DNA from: Erysipelotrichaceae bacterium NK3D112
GTDB taxonomy: Bacteria > Bacillota_I > Bacilli_A > Erysipelotrichales > Erysipelotrichaceae
DNA length: 64,000 bases
Direction: 5' to 3'
NCBI GenBank assembly: GCA_000701725.1
Contig: JNJQ01000014.1
Location: 1-64,000, forward strand
The notes under the pieces are model-generated. The model was not told the origin of the DNA. It saw only the letters and a list, made by a program, of their open reading frames with translations, and ran no database searches. The number at the start of each line of letters is the position of its first letter. Position 1 is the stretch's first letter. Of the stretch, positions 1 through 9,278 are shown piece by piece. Made by a program: the position numbers and the translations under genes.

Positions 1-1
1 C

Positions 2-100
2 CCGCAGCACTTTAGAGCACTGCCAGAATCAGCTTCTTTTACTTACCCGGGAAAACTTGGGGCATACGTCATTTCCCGTCCAGATTTATATGTTCGATAA
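2..100 (+). CDS. C-terminal end of an unidentified gene (partial)
   Basis: An open frame enters from the left edge and ends at a TAA at 98-100, giving about 32 residues that finish ...RPDLYVR. A hairpin terminator follows 25 bases later, which supports a real gene end here. The fragment is too short to assign to a family. No start is in the window. Confidence 0.4.
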   Translation, partial: PQHFRALPESASFTYPGKLGAYVISRPDLYVR

Positions 101-124
101 AAAAGTGAATCAATGAAACAGAAT

Positions 125-168
125 ACCTGTTCTGAGTCAGACATCCTGTCTTTCAGAACAGGTTTTTC
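125..168 (+). terminator. Rho-independent terminator of the left-edge gene
   Basis: An 11-bp inverted repeat (125-135 with 153-163, ACCTGTTCTGA/TCAGAACAGGT) is followed by a run of T. It separates the partial left-edge gene from the opp operon. Confidence 0.8.
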
Positions 169-317
169 AGTTGCCTGATCTATAAGTTTTTCCTTCAGAT
201 CTTCGGATGTCATTAAGAGAATGACCATACCCGCGGCATCTTGTTTGAGTAATGAAAAATTTATGAAAATTATTTGAGGAAAATTTCAACATTTTGCAAA
301 TTATTACAGCAGATGCG

Positions 318-346
318 TTGTAAATGATTACACCCGATTTTATAAT
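318..346 (+). promoter_or_regulatory. Probable promoter of the opp operon
   Basis: TTGTAA (318-323) and TATAAT (341-346) are 17 bp apart, 55 bases upstream of oppB. The leader holds a small hairpin (ATCTGC at 357-362 with GCAGAT at 373-378). The rest of 170-400 is A+T-rich and shows no gene. Confidence 0.65.
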
Positions 347-400
347 GAAACATGTTATCTGCATGATGCATGGCAGATATGTGATTGGAAAGAGTATATT

Positions 401-1315
401 ATGGCAAAATATCTGGTTAAACGTATTCTGCTGGCTCTGCTCAGTATATTCCTGATCTGTATGATCACATTCTTCCTGATGAATGCCGTCCCGGGCGGAC
501 CGTTCAGCAGTGAAAAGGCGGTCAGTGCACAGGTAATGGCTGCGCTGGAAGCCAGGTTCAATCTCGATAAGCCGCTGTGGCAGCAGTTTATCATGTACAT
601 GAACAATATTCTTCATGGCGATTTCGGTATTTCCATGAAGACGGGAAGAGAGATTGCGGTCACCCTGAAATCCTGTTTCTCCGTCTCGGCCAAACTGGGC
701 GGAAGCGCCCTGATCGTTGCGATGATTCTGGGTATCATTTTCGGCTGTGTCGCGGCTCTTTACAGAAACCGTGTTCCTGACAGAATCATTGTCTTCATGA
801 CCACGCTGTTTACGGCAATGCCTTCCTTTGTGCTGGCAACGCTGCTGCTGCTTGTATTCTGCATTCAGCTGAAATGGTTCCCGGTCTGGGATGCCTCCAG
901 CAAGAGCTTCCTGCTTCCGGTCATTGCGCTGGCCGCATATCCCACCGCTTATATCACCCGTCTGACAAAGACGGCGATGCTCGACGCATTAAGCCAGGAC
1001 TATATCAGAACCGCAAGGGCGAAAGGTGTGCCGATGACAAGGGTTATTTTCAAGCATGCGCTCAGAAACGCCCTGATTCCTGTCATCACATATCTCGGAC
1101 CTGAACTCGCATACATTCTGACCGGTTCGCTTGTCATTGAAAACATCTTCACGATCGGCGGCCTTGGCCAGCAGTTTGTGCAGTCCATTAACAACCGTGA
1201 CTATTCCATGATCATGGGAACCACCATCTTCCTGGCGATCATCATGGTTTTCTGCAATCTGCTCAGTGACATCCTGTATAAGGTAGTCGATCCGAGAATC
1301 AAACTCGAAGCATAG
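401..1315 (+). CDS. oppB: Oligopeptide ABC transporter permease OppB
   Basis: Inner-membrane permease of an oligopeptide importer, 304 residues, the usual OppB length. The N-terminal signature MAKYLVKRILLALLSIFLI is typical of the family. About six hydrophobic segments follow, and the cytoplasmic EAA loop that docks on the ATPases lies near residues 199-215 (DYIRTARAKG). It is the first gene of a five-gene operon oppBCDFA and pairs with OppC to form the channel. The stop codon is TAG, so TAG is used as a genuine stop in this genome. The Shine-Dalgarno is weak (GGAAAGA). Confidence 0.93.
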   Translation: MAKYLVKRILLALLSIFLICMITFFLMNAVPGGPFSSEKAVSAQVMAALEARFNLDKPLWQQFIMYMNNILHGDFGISMKTGREIAVTLKSCFSVSAKLGGSALIVAMILGIIFGCVAALYRNRVPDRIIVFMTTLFTAMPSFVLATLLLLVFCIQLKWFPVWDASSKSFLLPVIALAAYPTAYITRLTKTAMLDALSQDYIRTARAKGVPMTRVIFKHALRNALIPVITYLGPELAYILTGSLVIENIFTIGGLGQQFVQSINNRDYSMIMGTTIFLAIIMVFCNLLSDILYKVVDPRIKLEA

Positions 1316-1332
1316 GAAAGGAGATCAAACAT

Positions 1333-2397
1333 ATGTCAGAAATCAATATGCCTAAAAAGAACCTCCTTTCCATGCAGATAGATCCTTCCGCATTCGAACC
1401 GGCAAGTGAGGAGGAAAAGCGTCAGGCGGACGTCATGAGCGAATCAACATCCTTCTTCAAGGACGGTATGCGCAAGCTCATGAAGAATCCGCTGGCGGTC
1501 GGCTCAATTATCGCCCTGGTGCTGATTGTGCTTCTGATTCTGATCGCCCCGAAGATTGTTCCTTACGGCTATGAGGAAATCATCAAAGTCGGCGGTTCCA
1601 AAGACAAGACAATCACCAATCTGGCACCGTTTGCCTGGAGTGAAAAGGAAACGGCTCTGATCGCTTCCGGCACAAAGCTGTTCCCGCATATCATGGGAAC
1701 CGACTCGCTTGGCCGTGATTACTTTATCAGAGTGATTTACGGAACCCGCGTTTCACTGACTGTCGGTCTGTTCGCAAGTATCCTCGTATTGATCATCGGT
1801 GTTCTCTATGGGGCTGTTTCCGGCTACCGCGGGGGCAGAACCGACATGATCATGATGAGAATTGTCGACATTATTTATTCACTGCCCGATGTTCTGATCA
1901 TTATCCTGCTGTCGGTCGTTCTGAACCAGACGCTGAATAAATCCAATCCGATTGTCAAACTGCTCGGTACGAACATGGTTGCGATCTTTATCGTCTTCGG
2001 TCTGCTCTACTGGGTCGGCATGGCAAGACTTGTAAGAGGCGAAGTGCTTAAGATCAAAAACAATGAGTACTTCCTGGCAGCCAAAGCCACGGGAGCTTCC
2101 AGCTGGCACATTATCAGAACGCATGTCATTCCCAACTGCATCAGCGTCATCATCATCACAACGGCGCTGCAGATTCCTTCATCAATCTTCACCGAGTCAT
2201 TCCTTTCCTTCATGGGAATGGGTGTCCAGGCACCGATGCCTTCGCTTGGCTCTTTGGCAAACAATGCCAGAGCCGGTCTGCAGAGCTATCCCTGGCAGCT
2301 GGTTTTCCCGGCGCTGATGATCGTTCTCATCGTTCTGGCATTCAATCTGCTCGGCGATGGTCTGCGTGATGCGTTTGACCCGAAACTCAGGAGGTAA
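1333..2397 (+). CDS. oppC: Oligopeptide ABC transporter permease OppC
   Basis: Second channel subunit of the oligopeptide importer, 354 residues. A cytoplasmic N-terminal extension of about 50 residues precedes the first membrane segment (near 55-75), as in the OppC_N/BPD_transp_1 architecture. A large extracytoplasmic loop follows, then the HMGTDSLGRDYF motif that is diagnostic for OppC/DppC, and the EAA loop EYFLAAKATG near residue 244. AAAGGAG lies 8-14 bases before the ATG. It is 17 bases after oppB and 3 bases before oppD, so it is co-transcribed. Confidence 0.94.
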   Translation: MSEINMPKKNLLSMQIDPSAFEPASEEEKRQADVMSESTSFFKDGMRKLMKNPLAVGSIIALVLIVLLILIAPKIVPYGYEEIIKVGGSKDKTITNLAPFAWSEKETALIASGTKLFPHIMGTDSLGRDYFIRVIYGTRVSLTVGLFASILVLIIGVLYGAVSGYRGGRTDMIMMRIVDIIYSLPDVLIIILLSVVLNQTLNKSNPIVKLLGTNMVAIFIVFGLLYWVGMARLVRGEVLKIKNNEYFLAAKATGASSWHIIRTHVIPNCISVIIITTALQIPSSIFTESFLSFMGMGVQAPMPSLGSLANNARAGLQSYPWQLVFPALMIVLIVLAFNLLGDGLRDAFDPKLRR

Positions 2398-2400
2398 CTT

Positions 2401-3432
2401 ATGGCTGTACTTGAACAGATACTTGAAGACGGTCAGGAACCTCTTCTCAAGGTGATTGACCTGCATACAAGCTTCACAACGGATAACGGCGAGGTCCAGG
2501 CTGTCAACGGTCTGAGCTTCAACCTGAATCCCGGAACCACACTCGGCATTGTCGGTGAATCCGGCTCGGGCAAATCGGTAACCGCTTATTCCATCATGAG
2601 AATTCTCGAATCCAACGGTCATGTGACCGGGGGAAAGATTCTCTTCAATGGCGAGGATATCGCTTCCTACACGGAAAAGCAGATGGCTGACTTCCGCGGC
2701 AACAAGATTTCAATTATCTTCCAGGACCCGATGACTTCACTCAATCCGGTCTATACCATCGGCAACCAGATTGTCGAGGCGATCATCCTGCACCAGAATG
2801 TCACAAAGGAGCAGGCGAAAGAAGAAGCCATTGAAATGCTGAAACAGGTCGGAATCAACGACGCGGAAAGACGTTTCAAACAGTATCCGCATGAACTCTC
2901 AGGCGGTATGAGACAGCGTGTCATGATTGCCATGGCGCTTGTCTCCAAGCCTTCCATCCTGATCGCGGATGAGCCCACAACCGCCCTTGATGTGACCATT
3001 CAGGCACAGATTCTCGAACTGATGCAGGAACTGCAGAAGAAATACCATATGGCAATCATCATTGTCACCCATGACCTTGGTGTCATTGCCCAGATGGCGG
3101 ATGAGATTGTCGTCATGTATGGCGGCCGGATCTGTGAAAGGGGAACTGCTGAAGACATCTTCTACAATCCCTGCCACGAATATACAAAAGGACTTCTGAA
3201 ATCCATTCCCAATGTGGACAACATGAAGGAAAAGCTGATTCCGATCGAAGGATCGCCGATCAACCTTCTGAACCTTCCCAAAGGATGCGCGTTCTGCGCA
3301 AGATGCGCGAAAGCGATGAAGATCTGCCTTGAGCAGGTGCCGCCGGAGCTGAGAATGCCGGACGGTCATCTGGCTTCCTGCTGGATGAATGTGAAAAACA
3401 ACAACTACATAGAAGTGGGGGCAGACGCATGA
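2401..3432 (+). CDS. oppD: Oligopeptide ABC transporter ATPase OppD
   Basis: Cytoplasmic ATPase of the Opp complex, 343 residues. Walker A GESGSGKS is near residue 52, the signature LSGGMRQR near 166, Walker B LIADEPTTALD near 185 and the switch His in VTHDLG. The C-terminal oligo_HPY extension with Cys motif GCAFCARC (near 295) is typical of Opp/Dpp ATPases, some of which carry a cluster-binding Cys set there. AGGAGG lies just before the start, inside the oppC end. It overlaps oppF by 4 bases (ATGA), implying coupled translation with its dimer partner. Confidence 0.94.
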   Translation: MAVLEQILEDGQEPLLKVIDLHTSFTTDNGEVQAVNGLSFNLNPGTTLGIVGESGSGKSVTAYSIMRILESNGHVTGGKILFNGEDIASYTEKQMADFRGNKISIIFQDPMTSLNPVYTIGNQIVEAIILHQNVTKEQAKEEAIEMLKQVGINDAERRFKQYPHELSGGMRQRVMIAMALVSKPSILIADEPTTALDVTIQAQILELMQELQKKYHMAIIIVTHDLGVIAQMADEIVVMYGGRICERGTAEDIFYNPCHEYTKGLLKSIPNVDNMKEKLIPIEGSPINLLNLPKGCAFCARCAKAMKICLEQVPPELRMPDGHLASCWMNVKNNNYIEVGADA

Positions 3433-4403
3433 GTACAGAAAACAAAAGCGAATACCTCGTTGAAGTAAAACATCTCAAACAGTACTTCCCGGTCAGAACG
3501 GGTTTCATGAAAACGATACCCCTCAAGGCTGTGGATGACGTCAGTTTTTCGATCAGACCCGGTGAGACACTCGGTCTGGTAGGTGAATCCGGCTGCGGCA
3601 AAACAACAGTCGGCAGAACACTGATGCATCTGTACAAGCCGACCGCCGGTGAGATTTATTTTGAGGGAAAACAGGTTACCGAGAAGAACATCGGTGAATT
3701 CCGCAAGGACATGCAGATGGTGTTCCAGGATCCCTATTCCTCACTTGATCCCAGAATGACAGTTGAAGACATCATCGGCGAGCCGCTTGATGTGCACAAG
3801 CTGTATTCCACAAAAGAAGAGCGCCGTCAGAAGGTTATGGATCTGATGAGCCTGGTCGGACTCAACGCTGAGCACGCAACCAGATATGTCCATGAATTCT
3901 CCGGCGGTCAGAGACAGAGAATCGGTATCGCCAGAGCGCTGGCTGTCAACCCGAAATTCATCGTCTGCGATGAACCGGTTTCCGCCCTTGACGTTTCCAT
4001 TCAGGCCCAGGTCATCAACATGTTTGAAGAGCTTCAGGAAAAGCTCGGTGTGGCATATCTGTTCATTGCCCATGATCTGCTGGTCGTCCACCACATTTCC
4101 GACCGGATCGCCGTTATGTACCTTGGCAGAATGGTTGAAATGGCCGACGCCGATGAACTGAATGAGAATCCGATCCATCCGTACACACTCTCGCTGCTGT
4201 CCGCGGTTCCGGTCCCTGATCCGAAAACCGCCAAGGCTTCGCAGAGAATTATCCTTGAGGGCGATGTACCAAGCCCGCTCAATATGCCTTCAGGCTGCGC
4301 GTTCCGCACCCGCTGCCGTTATGCGACAGAGCAGTGTGCAAAGGAATGCCCGGCTTTGACGGACAGAGGCAACGGCCATATGGTTGCCTGCTGGAATAAA
4401 TAA
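3429..4403 (+). CDS. oppF: Oligopeptide ABC transporter ATPase OppF
   Basis: Second ATPase of the importer, 324 residues, forming the heterodimer with OppD. Walker A GESGCGKTT is near residue 49, the signature FSGGQRQR near 156, Walker B CDEPVSALD near 178 and the C-terminal GCAFRTRC box near 288. The start overlaps the oppD stop. The oppA gene follows after 28 bases with a strong AAGGAGG. Confidence 0.94.
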   Translation: MSTENKSEYLVEVKHLKQYFPVRTGFMKTIPLKAVDDVSFSIRPGETLGLVGESGCGKTTVGRTLMHLYKPTAGEIYFEGKQVTEKNIGEFRKDMQMVFQDPYSSLDPRMTVEDIIGEPLDVHKLYSTKEERRQKVMDLMSLVGLNAEHATRYVHEFSGGQRQRIGIARALAVNPKFIVCDEPVSALDVSIQAQVINMFEELQEKLGVAYLFIAHDLLVVHHISDRIAVMYLGRMVEMADADELNENPIHPYTLSLLSAVPVPDPKTAKASQRIILEGDVPSPLNMPSGCAFRTRCRYATEQCAKECPALTDRGNGHMVACWNK

Positions 4404-4431
4404 GGTTTCAAACTCATAAGGAGGGAAAAAA

Positions 4432-6207
4432 ATGAGTATGAAAAAGATGATGGCCTCCGTCCTTGCAATCGCTCTTCTGGCTGGATGTTCTTCTTCTACA
4501 CCGGCAGACGGTTCTTCGGACGCAGAAGGTCAGAGTGCTGAAGCATTCGAATCAACACTCTATCCGACACCGGAAGGCGTCACTTACACAGCTTCTTCCA
4601 CAAACGCTGCCGCTCCTGACTGGGCAAAGTATGACGAGCTCGTCAGCCAGATCAGAACAACTCTTGACATGGATGAGCGTGTCAGTCTGCTCCACCAGGC
4701 TGAAGATATCCTGATGGGCACAGCTGCTGTTATCCCGCTGTATTACTACAATGACATCTTCATGCAGAAGACAGATGTTGACGGAATCTATTCCAACGTC
4801 TTCGGCAACAAGTTCTTCATGTTCGCAACTTCCCCGCGTGATGTCCTGAAGGTGAACCTGGCTTCCGAACCGGATAAGATTGACCCGGCTCTGAACTCCT
4901 CTGTTGACGGCGCATGCCTTGATGTCAACCTGTTCTCCGGTCTCTACACATATGACAAGGACGGCAACCTCGCACCGGATCTGCTTGATCATGAGAATCC
5001 TTATGAGATTTCTGAAGACGGTACAGAATACACATTCCATCTGCAGGAAGGTCTGAAGTGGTCCGACGGCGATCCGCTGACAATGAATGACTTCGCTTAT
5101 GCATGGAACCGTGCAATTGATCCCGCAACAGCCGCTGACTATGAGTATATGTATGCTCCGATCGCCGGCTATGAAGACGGTGCTCTGCAGATTGAAGTTG
5201 TTGATGATTACACAATGACAGTCAAGCTCAGCGCTCCGACTGCTTACTTCCTCGACCTCATGGCTTTCCCGGCATTCTTCCCGGTCAAGCAGAGTGAAGT
5301 TGAAGGCGCTGAAGGCTTCGCTGAGAACCCCGGCGCATGGGCAACTGAAGCAGGCTTCGTTTCCAACGGTGCTTACACACTGGAATCCTGGAAGCACGAA
5401 GAGTCCATGGTCTTCAAGAAGAACCCGAACTATTACAGAGCTGACGAAGTCACAATCGAAGAAATCGACTTCATGCTTTCCGCTGATGATACAGCAATCT
5501 TCGCTGCATTCAATGCCGGCAACCTCGATTTCGCTGACTCCGTTCCGACAAACGAAATCGCTTCCGTCAAGGACAGCCCTGAATTCCATGTCATTGACAA
5601 CCTCGGCACATACTATGCATGCTTCAACGTCAACAGCCCTGTATTCGAAGGCAAGACAGTTGATCAGGCAATCGCTATGAGAAAGGCATTCTCCCTGCTC
5701 ATCGACCGTCAGTACATCTGCGACACAGTCGGTCAGACCGGCCAGATCGCTGCTACTTCCTACATCCCTGCAGGTATGGCAGACGGCAACGGCGGCGTCT
5801 TCAAGACAGCCGGTGCCTGGAACTATCCAAACGGTTCTGACGGATACTATGATGCGGAAGTCAGTGAAACAGCAGTTGAAGAAGCCCGCAAGCTCCTTGA
5901 ATTCGCAGGCTACACATTCGATGACAGCGGCAAGCTTTCCGCTGACACACCGATCAACATCACATATCTGACAAATGATTCCTCAGGACACGTTGCAGCA
6001 GCTGAATCCATGCAGCAGGACTTCTCCGAGGTCGGCATCAACATGGAAATCAAGACTGAAGACTGGAACGTATTCCTTGATGACCGTAAGAACGGCAACT
6101 ATGACTTCGCCCGTGAAGGCTGGCTCGCCGACTTCAACGACCCGATCAACATGATCGAAATGTTTGCTTCCTACTCCGGAAACAACGATCCGCAGTTCGG
6201 CAAATAA
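4432..6207 (+). CDS. oppA: Oligopeptide-binding lipoprotein OppA, apparently circularly permuted
   Basis: Substrate-binding lipoprotein of the importer (SBP_bac_5 family), 591 residues. It has a signal peptide with lipobox LLAGC (Cys19) and a Ser/Ala/Gly-rich linker to about residue 57. The order of the rest is odd. Residues about 58-134 (PDWAKYDEL..., AEDILMG, IPLYYYNDI, GNKFFMFAT) match what normally forms the C-terminal end of OppA. The usual mature N-terminus (LKVNLASEPDKIDPAL, DGNLAPDL, LKWSDGDPLT) starts only near residue 138. The protein stops at NNDPQFGK, a loop that in ordinary OppA is followed by the WxxYD segment found here at the front. All parts are present once, so this is a permutation rather than a truncation. 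A terminator follows at once. Confidence 0.88.
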   Translation: MSMKKMMASVLAIALLAGCSSSTPADGSSDAEGQSAEAFESTLYPTPEGVTYTASSTNAAAPDWAKYDELVSQIRTTLDMDERVSLLHQAEDILMGTAAVIPLYYYNDIFMQKTDVDGIYSNVFGNKFFMFATSPRDVLKVNLASEPDKIDPALNSSVDGACLDVNLFSGLYTYDKDGNLAPDLLDHENPYEISEDGTEYTFHLQEGLKWSDGDPLTMNDFAYAWNRAIDPATAADYEYMYAPIAGYEDGALQIEVVDDYTMTVKLSAPTAYFLDLMAFPAFFPVKQSEVEGAEGFAENPGAWATEAGFVSNGAYTLESWKHEESMVFKKNPNYYRADEVTIEEIDFMLSADDTAIFAAFNAGNLDFADSVPTNEIASVKDSPEFHVIDNLGTYYACFNVNSPVFEGKTVDQAIAMRKAFSLLIDRQYICDTVGQTGQIAATSYIPAGMADGNGGVFKTAGAWNYPNGSDGYYDAEVSETAVEEARKLLEFAGYTFDDSGKLSADTPINITYLTNDSSGHVAAAESMQQDFSEVGINMEIKTEDWNVFLDDRKNGNYDFAREGWLADFNDPINMIEMFASYSGNNDPQFGK

Positions 6208-6230
6208 GATCTGATCAGAAAATGAAAAAG

Positions 6231-6269
6231 ACTCCGGTGAAAACATATGGCTCGCCGGAGCCTTTTTTC
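6231..6269 (+). terminator. Terminator of the opp operon
   Basis: CTCCGG (6232-6237) pairs with CCGGAG (6255-6260), with a TG/CG extension, and is followed by CCTTTTTTC. Confidence 0.8.
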
Positions 6270-6305
6270 TGCAAAGATCATCATAAAGAAGAAATCAGAA
6301 TCATT

Positions 6306-6335
6306 AAAAACGGGACGGCTGTTCAAAGCCGCCCC
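6306..6335 (-). terminator. Terminator of the xylBA operon
   Basis: The 9-bp stem 6312-6320/6327-6335 has one mismatch and a 6-base loop. On the minus strand it is followed by a T run (A run at 6306-6310). Confidence 0.8.
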
Positions 6336-6363
6336 GAAATTGTTTGTGGATTCACCCGGTGAA

Positions 6364-7677
6364 TTATCTGAAGAGAATGCTGTTGAAGACGTTTTCCAGA
6401 TATTCCTGTCTGCCGCTGCCCGGCAGTTCAGGTGCGCCGAGCTTTTCCGCATAAGCGGAGAGTTCTTCCAGAGTCGCCTGATTCGCGCGGATCTTACGGC
6501 CCAGTTCGCCATCCCATGAAGCGTATCTGTCTTTGATGAACTGATCGATGCGTCCGTCTTCAATCAGCTCTGCCGCCTTGATCAGGCCAAGCGCGAAGGT
6601 ATCCATACCCAGGATGAAGGCATAGAACATGTCTTCGTATGTGTAGCTGGGTCTTCTGTTTTTGGAGTCGAAGTTGAAGCCGCCGGTCAGACCGCCGTTT
6701 TTCAGAACTTCATACATGCATCTGGTTGCCTCATAGACATCGAAGGGGAATTCATCGGTGTCCCAGCCCAGCAGTGTGTCGCCCTGGTTGGCGTCGATGG
6801 AGCCGAGCATGCCGTTGATTGCGCTGATGCGCAGATCGTGCTGGAAGGTGTGGCCGGCAAGGGTCGCATGGTTGGCTTCGATGTTCATCTTGAAGTCCTT
6901 ATCCAGACCGTACTGGCGCAAAAAGCCGATTGCGGTTGCCGCATCGAAGTCATACTGATGCTTCATCGGTTCCTTCGGTTTGGGCTCAATATAGAAGTCG
7001 CCGGTAAAGCCGATGGATCTGCCGTAGTCAACCGCCATATGCATGAGAGATGCGATGTTTTCCTGTTCCAGTTTCACATCGGTATTGAGCAGGGTTTCAT
7101 AACCTTCACGTCCGCCCCAGAAGACATATCCGCGTCCGCCGAGCTTGACCGTCAGATCCAGAGCCTTTTTGATCTGGGCTGCCGCAAATGCGTAGACATC
7201 AACACTGTTGGTGGAACCTGCACCGTTCATGAAACGCGGGTTGGAGAACATGTTCGCGGTTCCCCAGAGGCACTTGATATCTGTGCCTTCCATCTTTTCC
7301 AGAATGTAGTCGCTGATCTCATCCAGACGTCTGTTTGTCTCCTTGATATCATCGGCTTCCGGAACCAGGTCGACATCATGGAAGCAGAAGTATTTGATTC
7401 CGAGCTTCTGCATGAATTCGAAGCCGGCATCAACCTTTGCCTTTGCGTGTTCCATTGTGCCTTTTTCGCATCCGAATGACTTGTCGGCTGTGTCACGTCC
7501 GAACATGTCTGTGCCGGCAGCGCCGAGGTTGTGCCACCATGCCATGGCGAAGGGCAGATGCTCACTCATCTTTTTGCCCATGATCACACGGTCGGCATCG
7601 TAATATCTGAATGCCAGGGGATTCTTTGATTCAGGTCCTTCAAACGGAATGACGGGGATGTTTTTGAATACAGTCAT
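6364..7677 (-). CDS. xylA: Xylose isomerase
   Basis: Converts D-xylose to D-xylulose in the cytoplasm. 437 residues, the length of class II xylose isomerases. The recognisable motifs, in order, are FHDVDL (His-Asp of ring opening), [14 protein letters not shown], the metal-ligand stretch [10 protein letters not shown], and [15 protein letters not shown] with further metal ligands. GGAGGAG stands just before the ATG. It lies 18 bases downstream of xylB on the same strand, so the transcript is xylB-xylA, ending at the terminator at 6306-6335. Regulation by the divergent AraC protein is likely. Confidence 0.96.
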   Translation of the reverse strand: MTVFKNIPVIPFEGPESKNPLAFRYYDADRVIMGKKMSEHLPFAMAWWHNLGAAGTDMFGRDTADKSFGCEKGTMEHAKAKVDAGFEFMQKLGIKYFCFHDVDLVPEADDIKETNRRLDEISDYILEKMEGTDIKCLWGTANMFSNPRFMNGAGSTNSVDVYAFAAAQIKKALDLTVKLGGRGYVFWGGREGYETLLNTDVKLEQENIASLMHMAVDYGRSIGFTGDFYIEPKPKEPMKHQYDFDAATAIGFLRQYGLDKDFKMNIEANHATLAGHTFQHDLRISAINGMLGSIDANQGDTLLGWDTDEFPFDVYEATRCMYEVLKNGGLTGGFNFDSKNRRPSYTYEDMFYAFILGMDTFALGLIKAAELIEDGRIDQFIKDRYASWDGELGRKIRANQATLEELSAYAEKLGAPELPGSGRQEYLENVFNSILFR

Positions 7678-7695
7678 GATTTTCTCCTCCTCTTT

Positions 7696-9156
7696 TTACA
7701 GTTCTTTGAATATCTCTTTGAGAGCCGGATAGATTTTCCGGAATGTCCAGTATTTTTTCTCATAGCGCGCGGCGGTTTCGGGATCAGGCAATACGGATTC
7801 CCGGACGGCTGCGAAGCTGTCCGCGCACTCCTGAATGGTGGCGAATTTACCGGATGCGGTCATGGCAAGCAAAGCGCCGCCATAGCCCGGTCCTTCCTCC
7901 GTGAGCGGAATATCAATGCGGATATTGAGCACGTTTGCGATGATTCTGCGCCATAATGCGGATCTGGCACCTCCGCCGCAAAGGGTGGAAGATGTGATTT
8001 TCTGATGTGCGCCGGCTGCTTCGAGGCAATCGCGGAAGGCGAAGGCAACACCTTCAAGAACCGCAAGATCCATCTCCGCTTTTGTGGTGGTCATGTCCAT
8101 GCCGACAAAGCAGGCGCGTGCTTCTGGATCATTGAGCGGGCTGCGCTCTCCCATCAGATAGGGCAGGAAATAAACGGTCCCGTTTCCGAGTTGATCCTCT
8201 TTGATGGAACTCAGAATTCCCGCATAGTCTTTGGTATCAAGAATATCCTCCAGGAACCACTTGTTTGCCGAAGCGGCGGAGAGGATGCATCCCATCAGAT
8301 GATATCTGCCGCTGGCATGGGCGAAGGAATGCAGAGAATTGGCCGGATCAACACTGAATTCATCATTTGCGATGAAGATGGTTCCGCTGGTTCCAAGCGA
8401 AATATTGCATGTGCCATCCGCCAAAGTGTTTGTGCCGATGGCAGCTGCCGCGTTGTCGCCCGCACCGGCGGCTACAATGACATCCTTGAGGAACGGCAGC
8501 TCCTCATTGTTCACAACACCGACAGGTTCATAGCTTTCAAACAGCTGCGGCAGCCACTCTTCCTGAACCGAGCAGATTCTGCACATCTGTTCGCTCCAGC
8601 ACTTGTGTTCCACATCCAGCAGCAATGTACCGGATGCATCGCTGTAATCGGTGCAGTGCACGCCGGTCAGTTTGAAATTGATATAGTCTTTCGGCAGCAT
8701 GATCTTTCTGATCTTCATGAAGTTGCCGGGCTCATTTTCTCTGAGCCATAAAAGTTTAGGCGCCGTGAAACCGGCAAATGCGATGTTTGCGGTGCAGCCG
8801 GAAAGAATATCCTTTCCGACTGTGTTGTTGAGCCATTCGGTCTGCTGTGCTGTCCGGCTGTCATTCCATAAAATACACGGGCGGATCACCTCATCATTTT
8901 CATCCAAAATGACCAGGCCGTGCATCTGACCGCCGCAGCCGATCCCTTTGATCATTGCGGGATCGATTCCTGCCGTCAGTTCCTTCAGACCTTTGACCGT
9001 CTGTTCCCACCAGTCCTGCGGATTCTGCTGTGACCAGCCGGGATTGGGAAATGAAATCGGGTAATCCTTTGAAATTGTTTTTTCGACTTTTCCGTGATCG
9101 TCAACCAGAAGAAGCTTGACAGAAGTCGTACCGAGATCAATGCCGATATAGAACAT
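7696..9156 (-). CDS. xylB: Xylulokinase
   Basis: Phosphorylates D-xylulose to xylulose 5-phosphate for the pentose phosphate or phosphoketolase route. 486 residues, FGGY family. The N-terminal phosphate-binding motif GIDLGTTSVK is followed by GIGCGGQMHGLV and LWNDSRT, which are typical of xylulokinases. The second domain has SLGTSGTIF and CGGGARSALWRRI. GGAGGAAG lies before the start. First gene of xylBA and divergent from the AraC regulator at 9279. Confidence 0.95.
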   Translation of the reverse strand: MFYIGIDLGTTSVKLLLVDDHGKVEKTISKDYPISFPNPGWSQQNPQDWWEQTVKGLKELTAGIDPAMIKGIGCGGQMHGLVILDENDEVIRPCILWNDSRTAQQTEWLNNTVGKDILSGCTANIAFAGFTAPKLLWLRENEPGNFMKIRKIMLPKDYINFKLTGVHCTDYSDASGTLLLDVEHKCWSEQMCRICSVQEEWLPQLFESYEPVGVVNNEELPFLKDVIVAAGAGDNAAAAIGTNTLADGTCNISLGTSGTIFIANDEFSVDPANSLHSFAHASGRYHLMGCILSAASANKWFLEDILDTKDYAGILSSIKEDQLGNGTVYFLPYLMGERSPLNDPEARACFVGMDMTTTKAEMDLAVLEGVAFAFRDCLEAAGAHQKITSSTLCGGGARSALWRRIIANVLNIRIDIPLTEEGPGYGGALLAMTASGKFATIQECADSFAAVRESVLPDPETAARYEKKYWTFRKIYPALKEIFKEL

Positions 9157-9278
9157 CTCTTCCTCCGTATTTAATATCTGTTTTTATTCTAAAAAACACA
9201 GAGTGCCTGAGCGATGGTATTATTGAGATAACCGATCGACAATCCTGCGATTTTTGTGTAAGAGGAAAAACGATTATT

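Noticed and set aside
43-228. 61-codon minus-strand frame at the left edge
   Set aside because: It crosses the hairpin terminator and the end of a plausible plus-strand gene, and it has no recognisable content.
4552-5589. 345-codon open frame on the minus strand inside oppA
   Set aside because: It is a shadow of the strongly codon-biased oppA gene. The translation is Cys/Val-rich without any recognisable motif and there is no ribosome-binding site.
8005-8751. 248-codon open frame opposite xylB
   Set aside because: Antisense shadow of a clear xylulokinase; no start signal.
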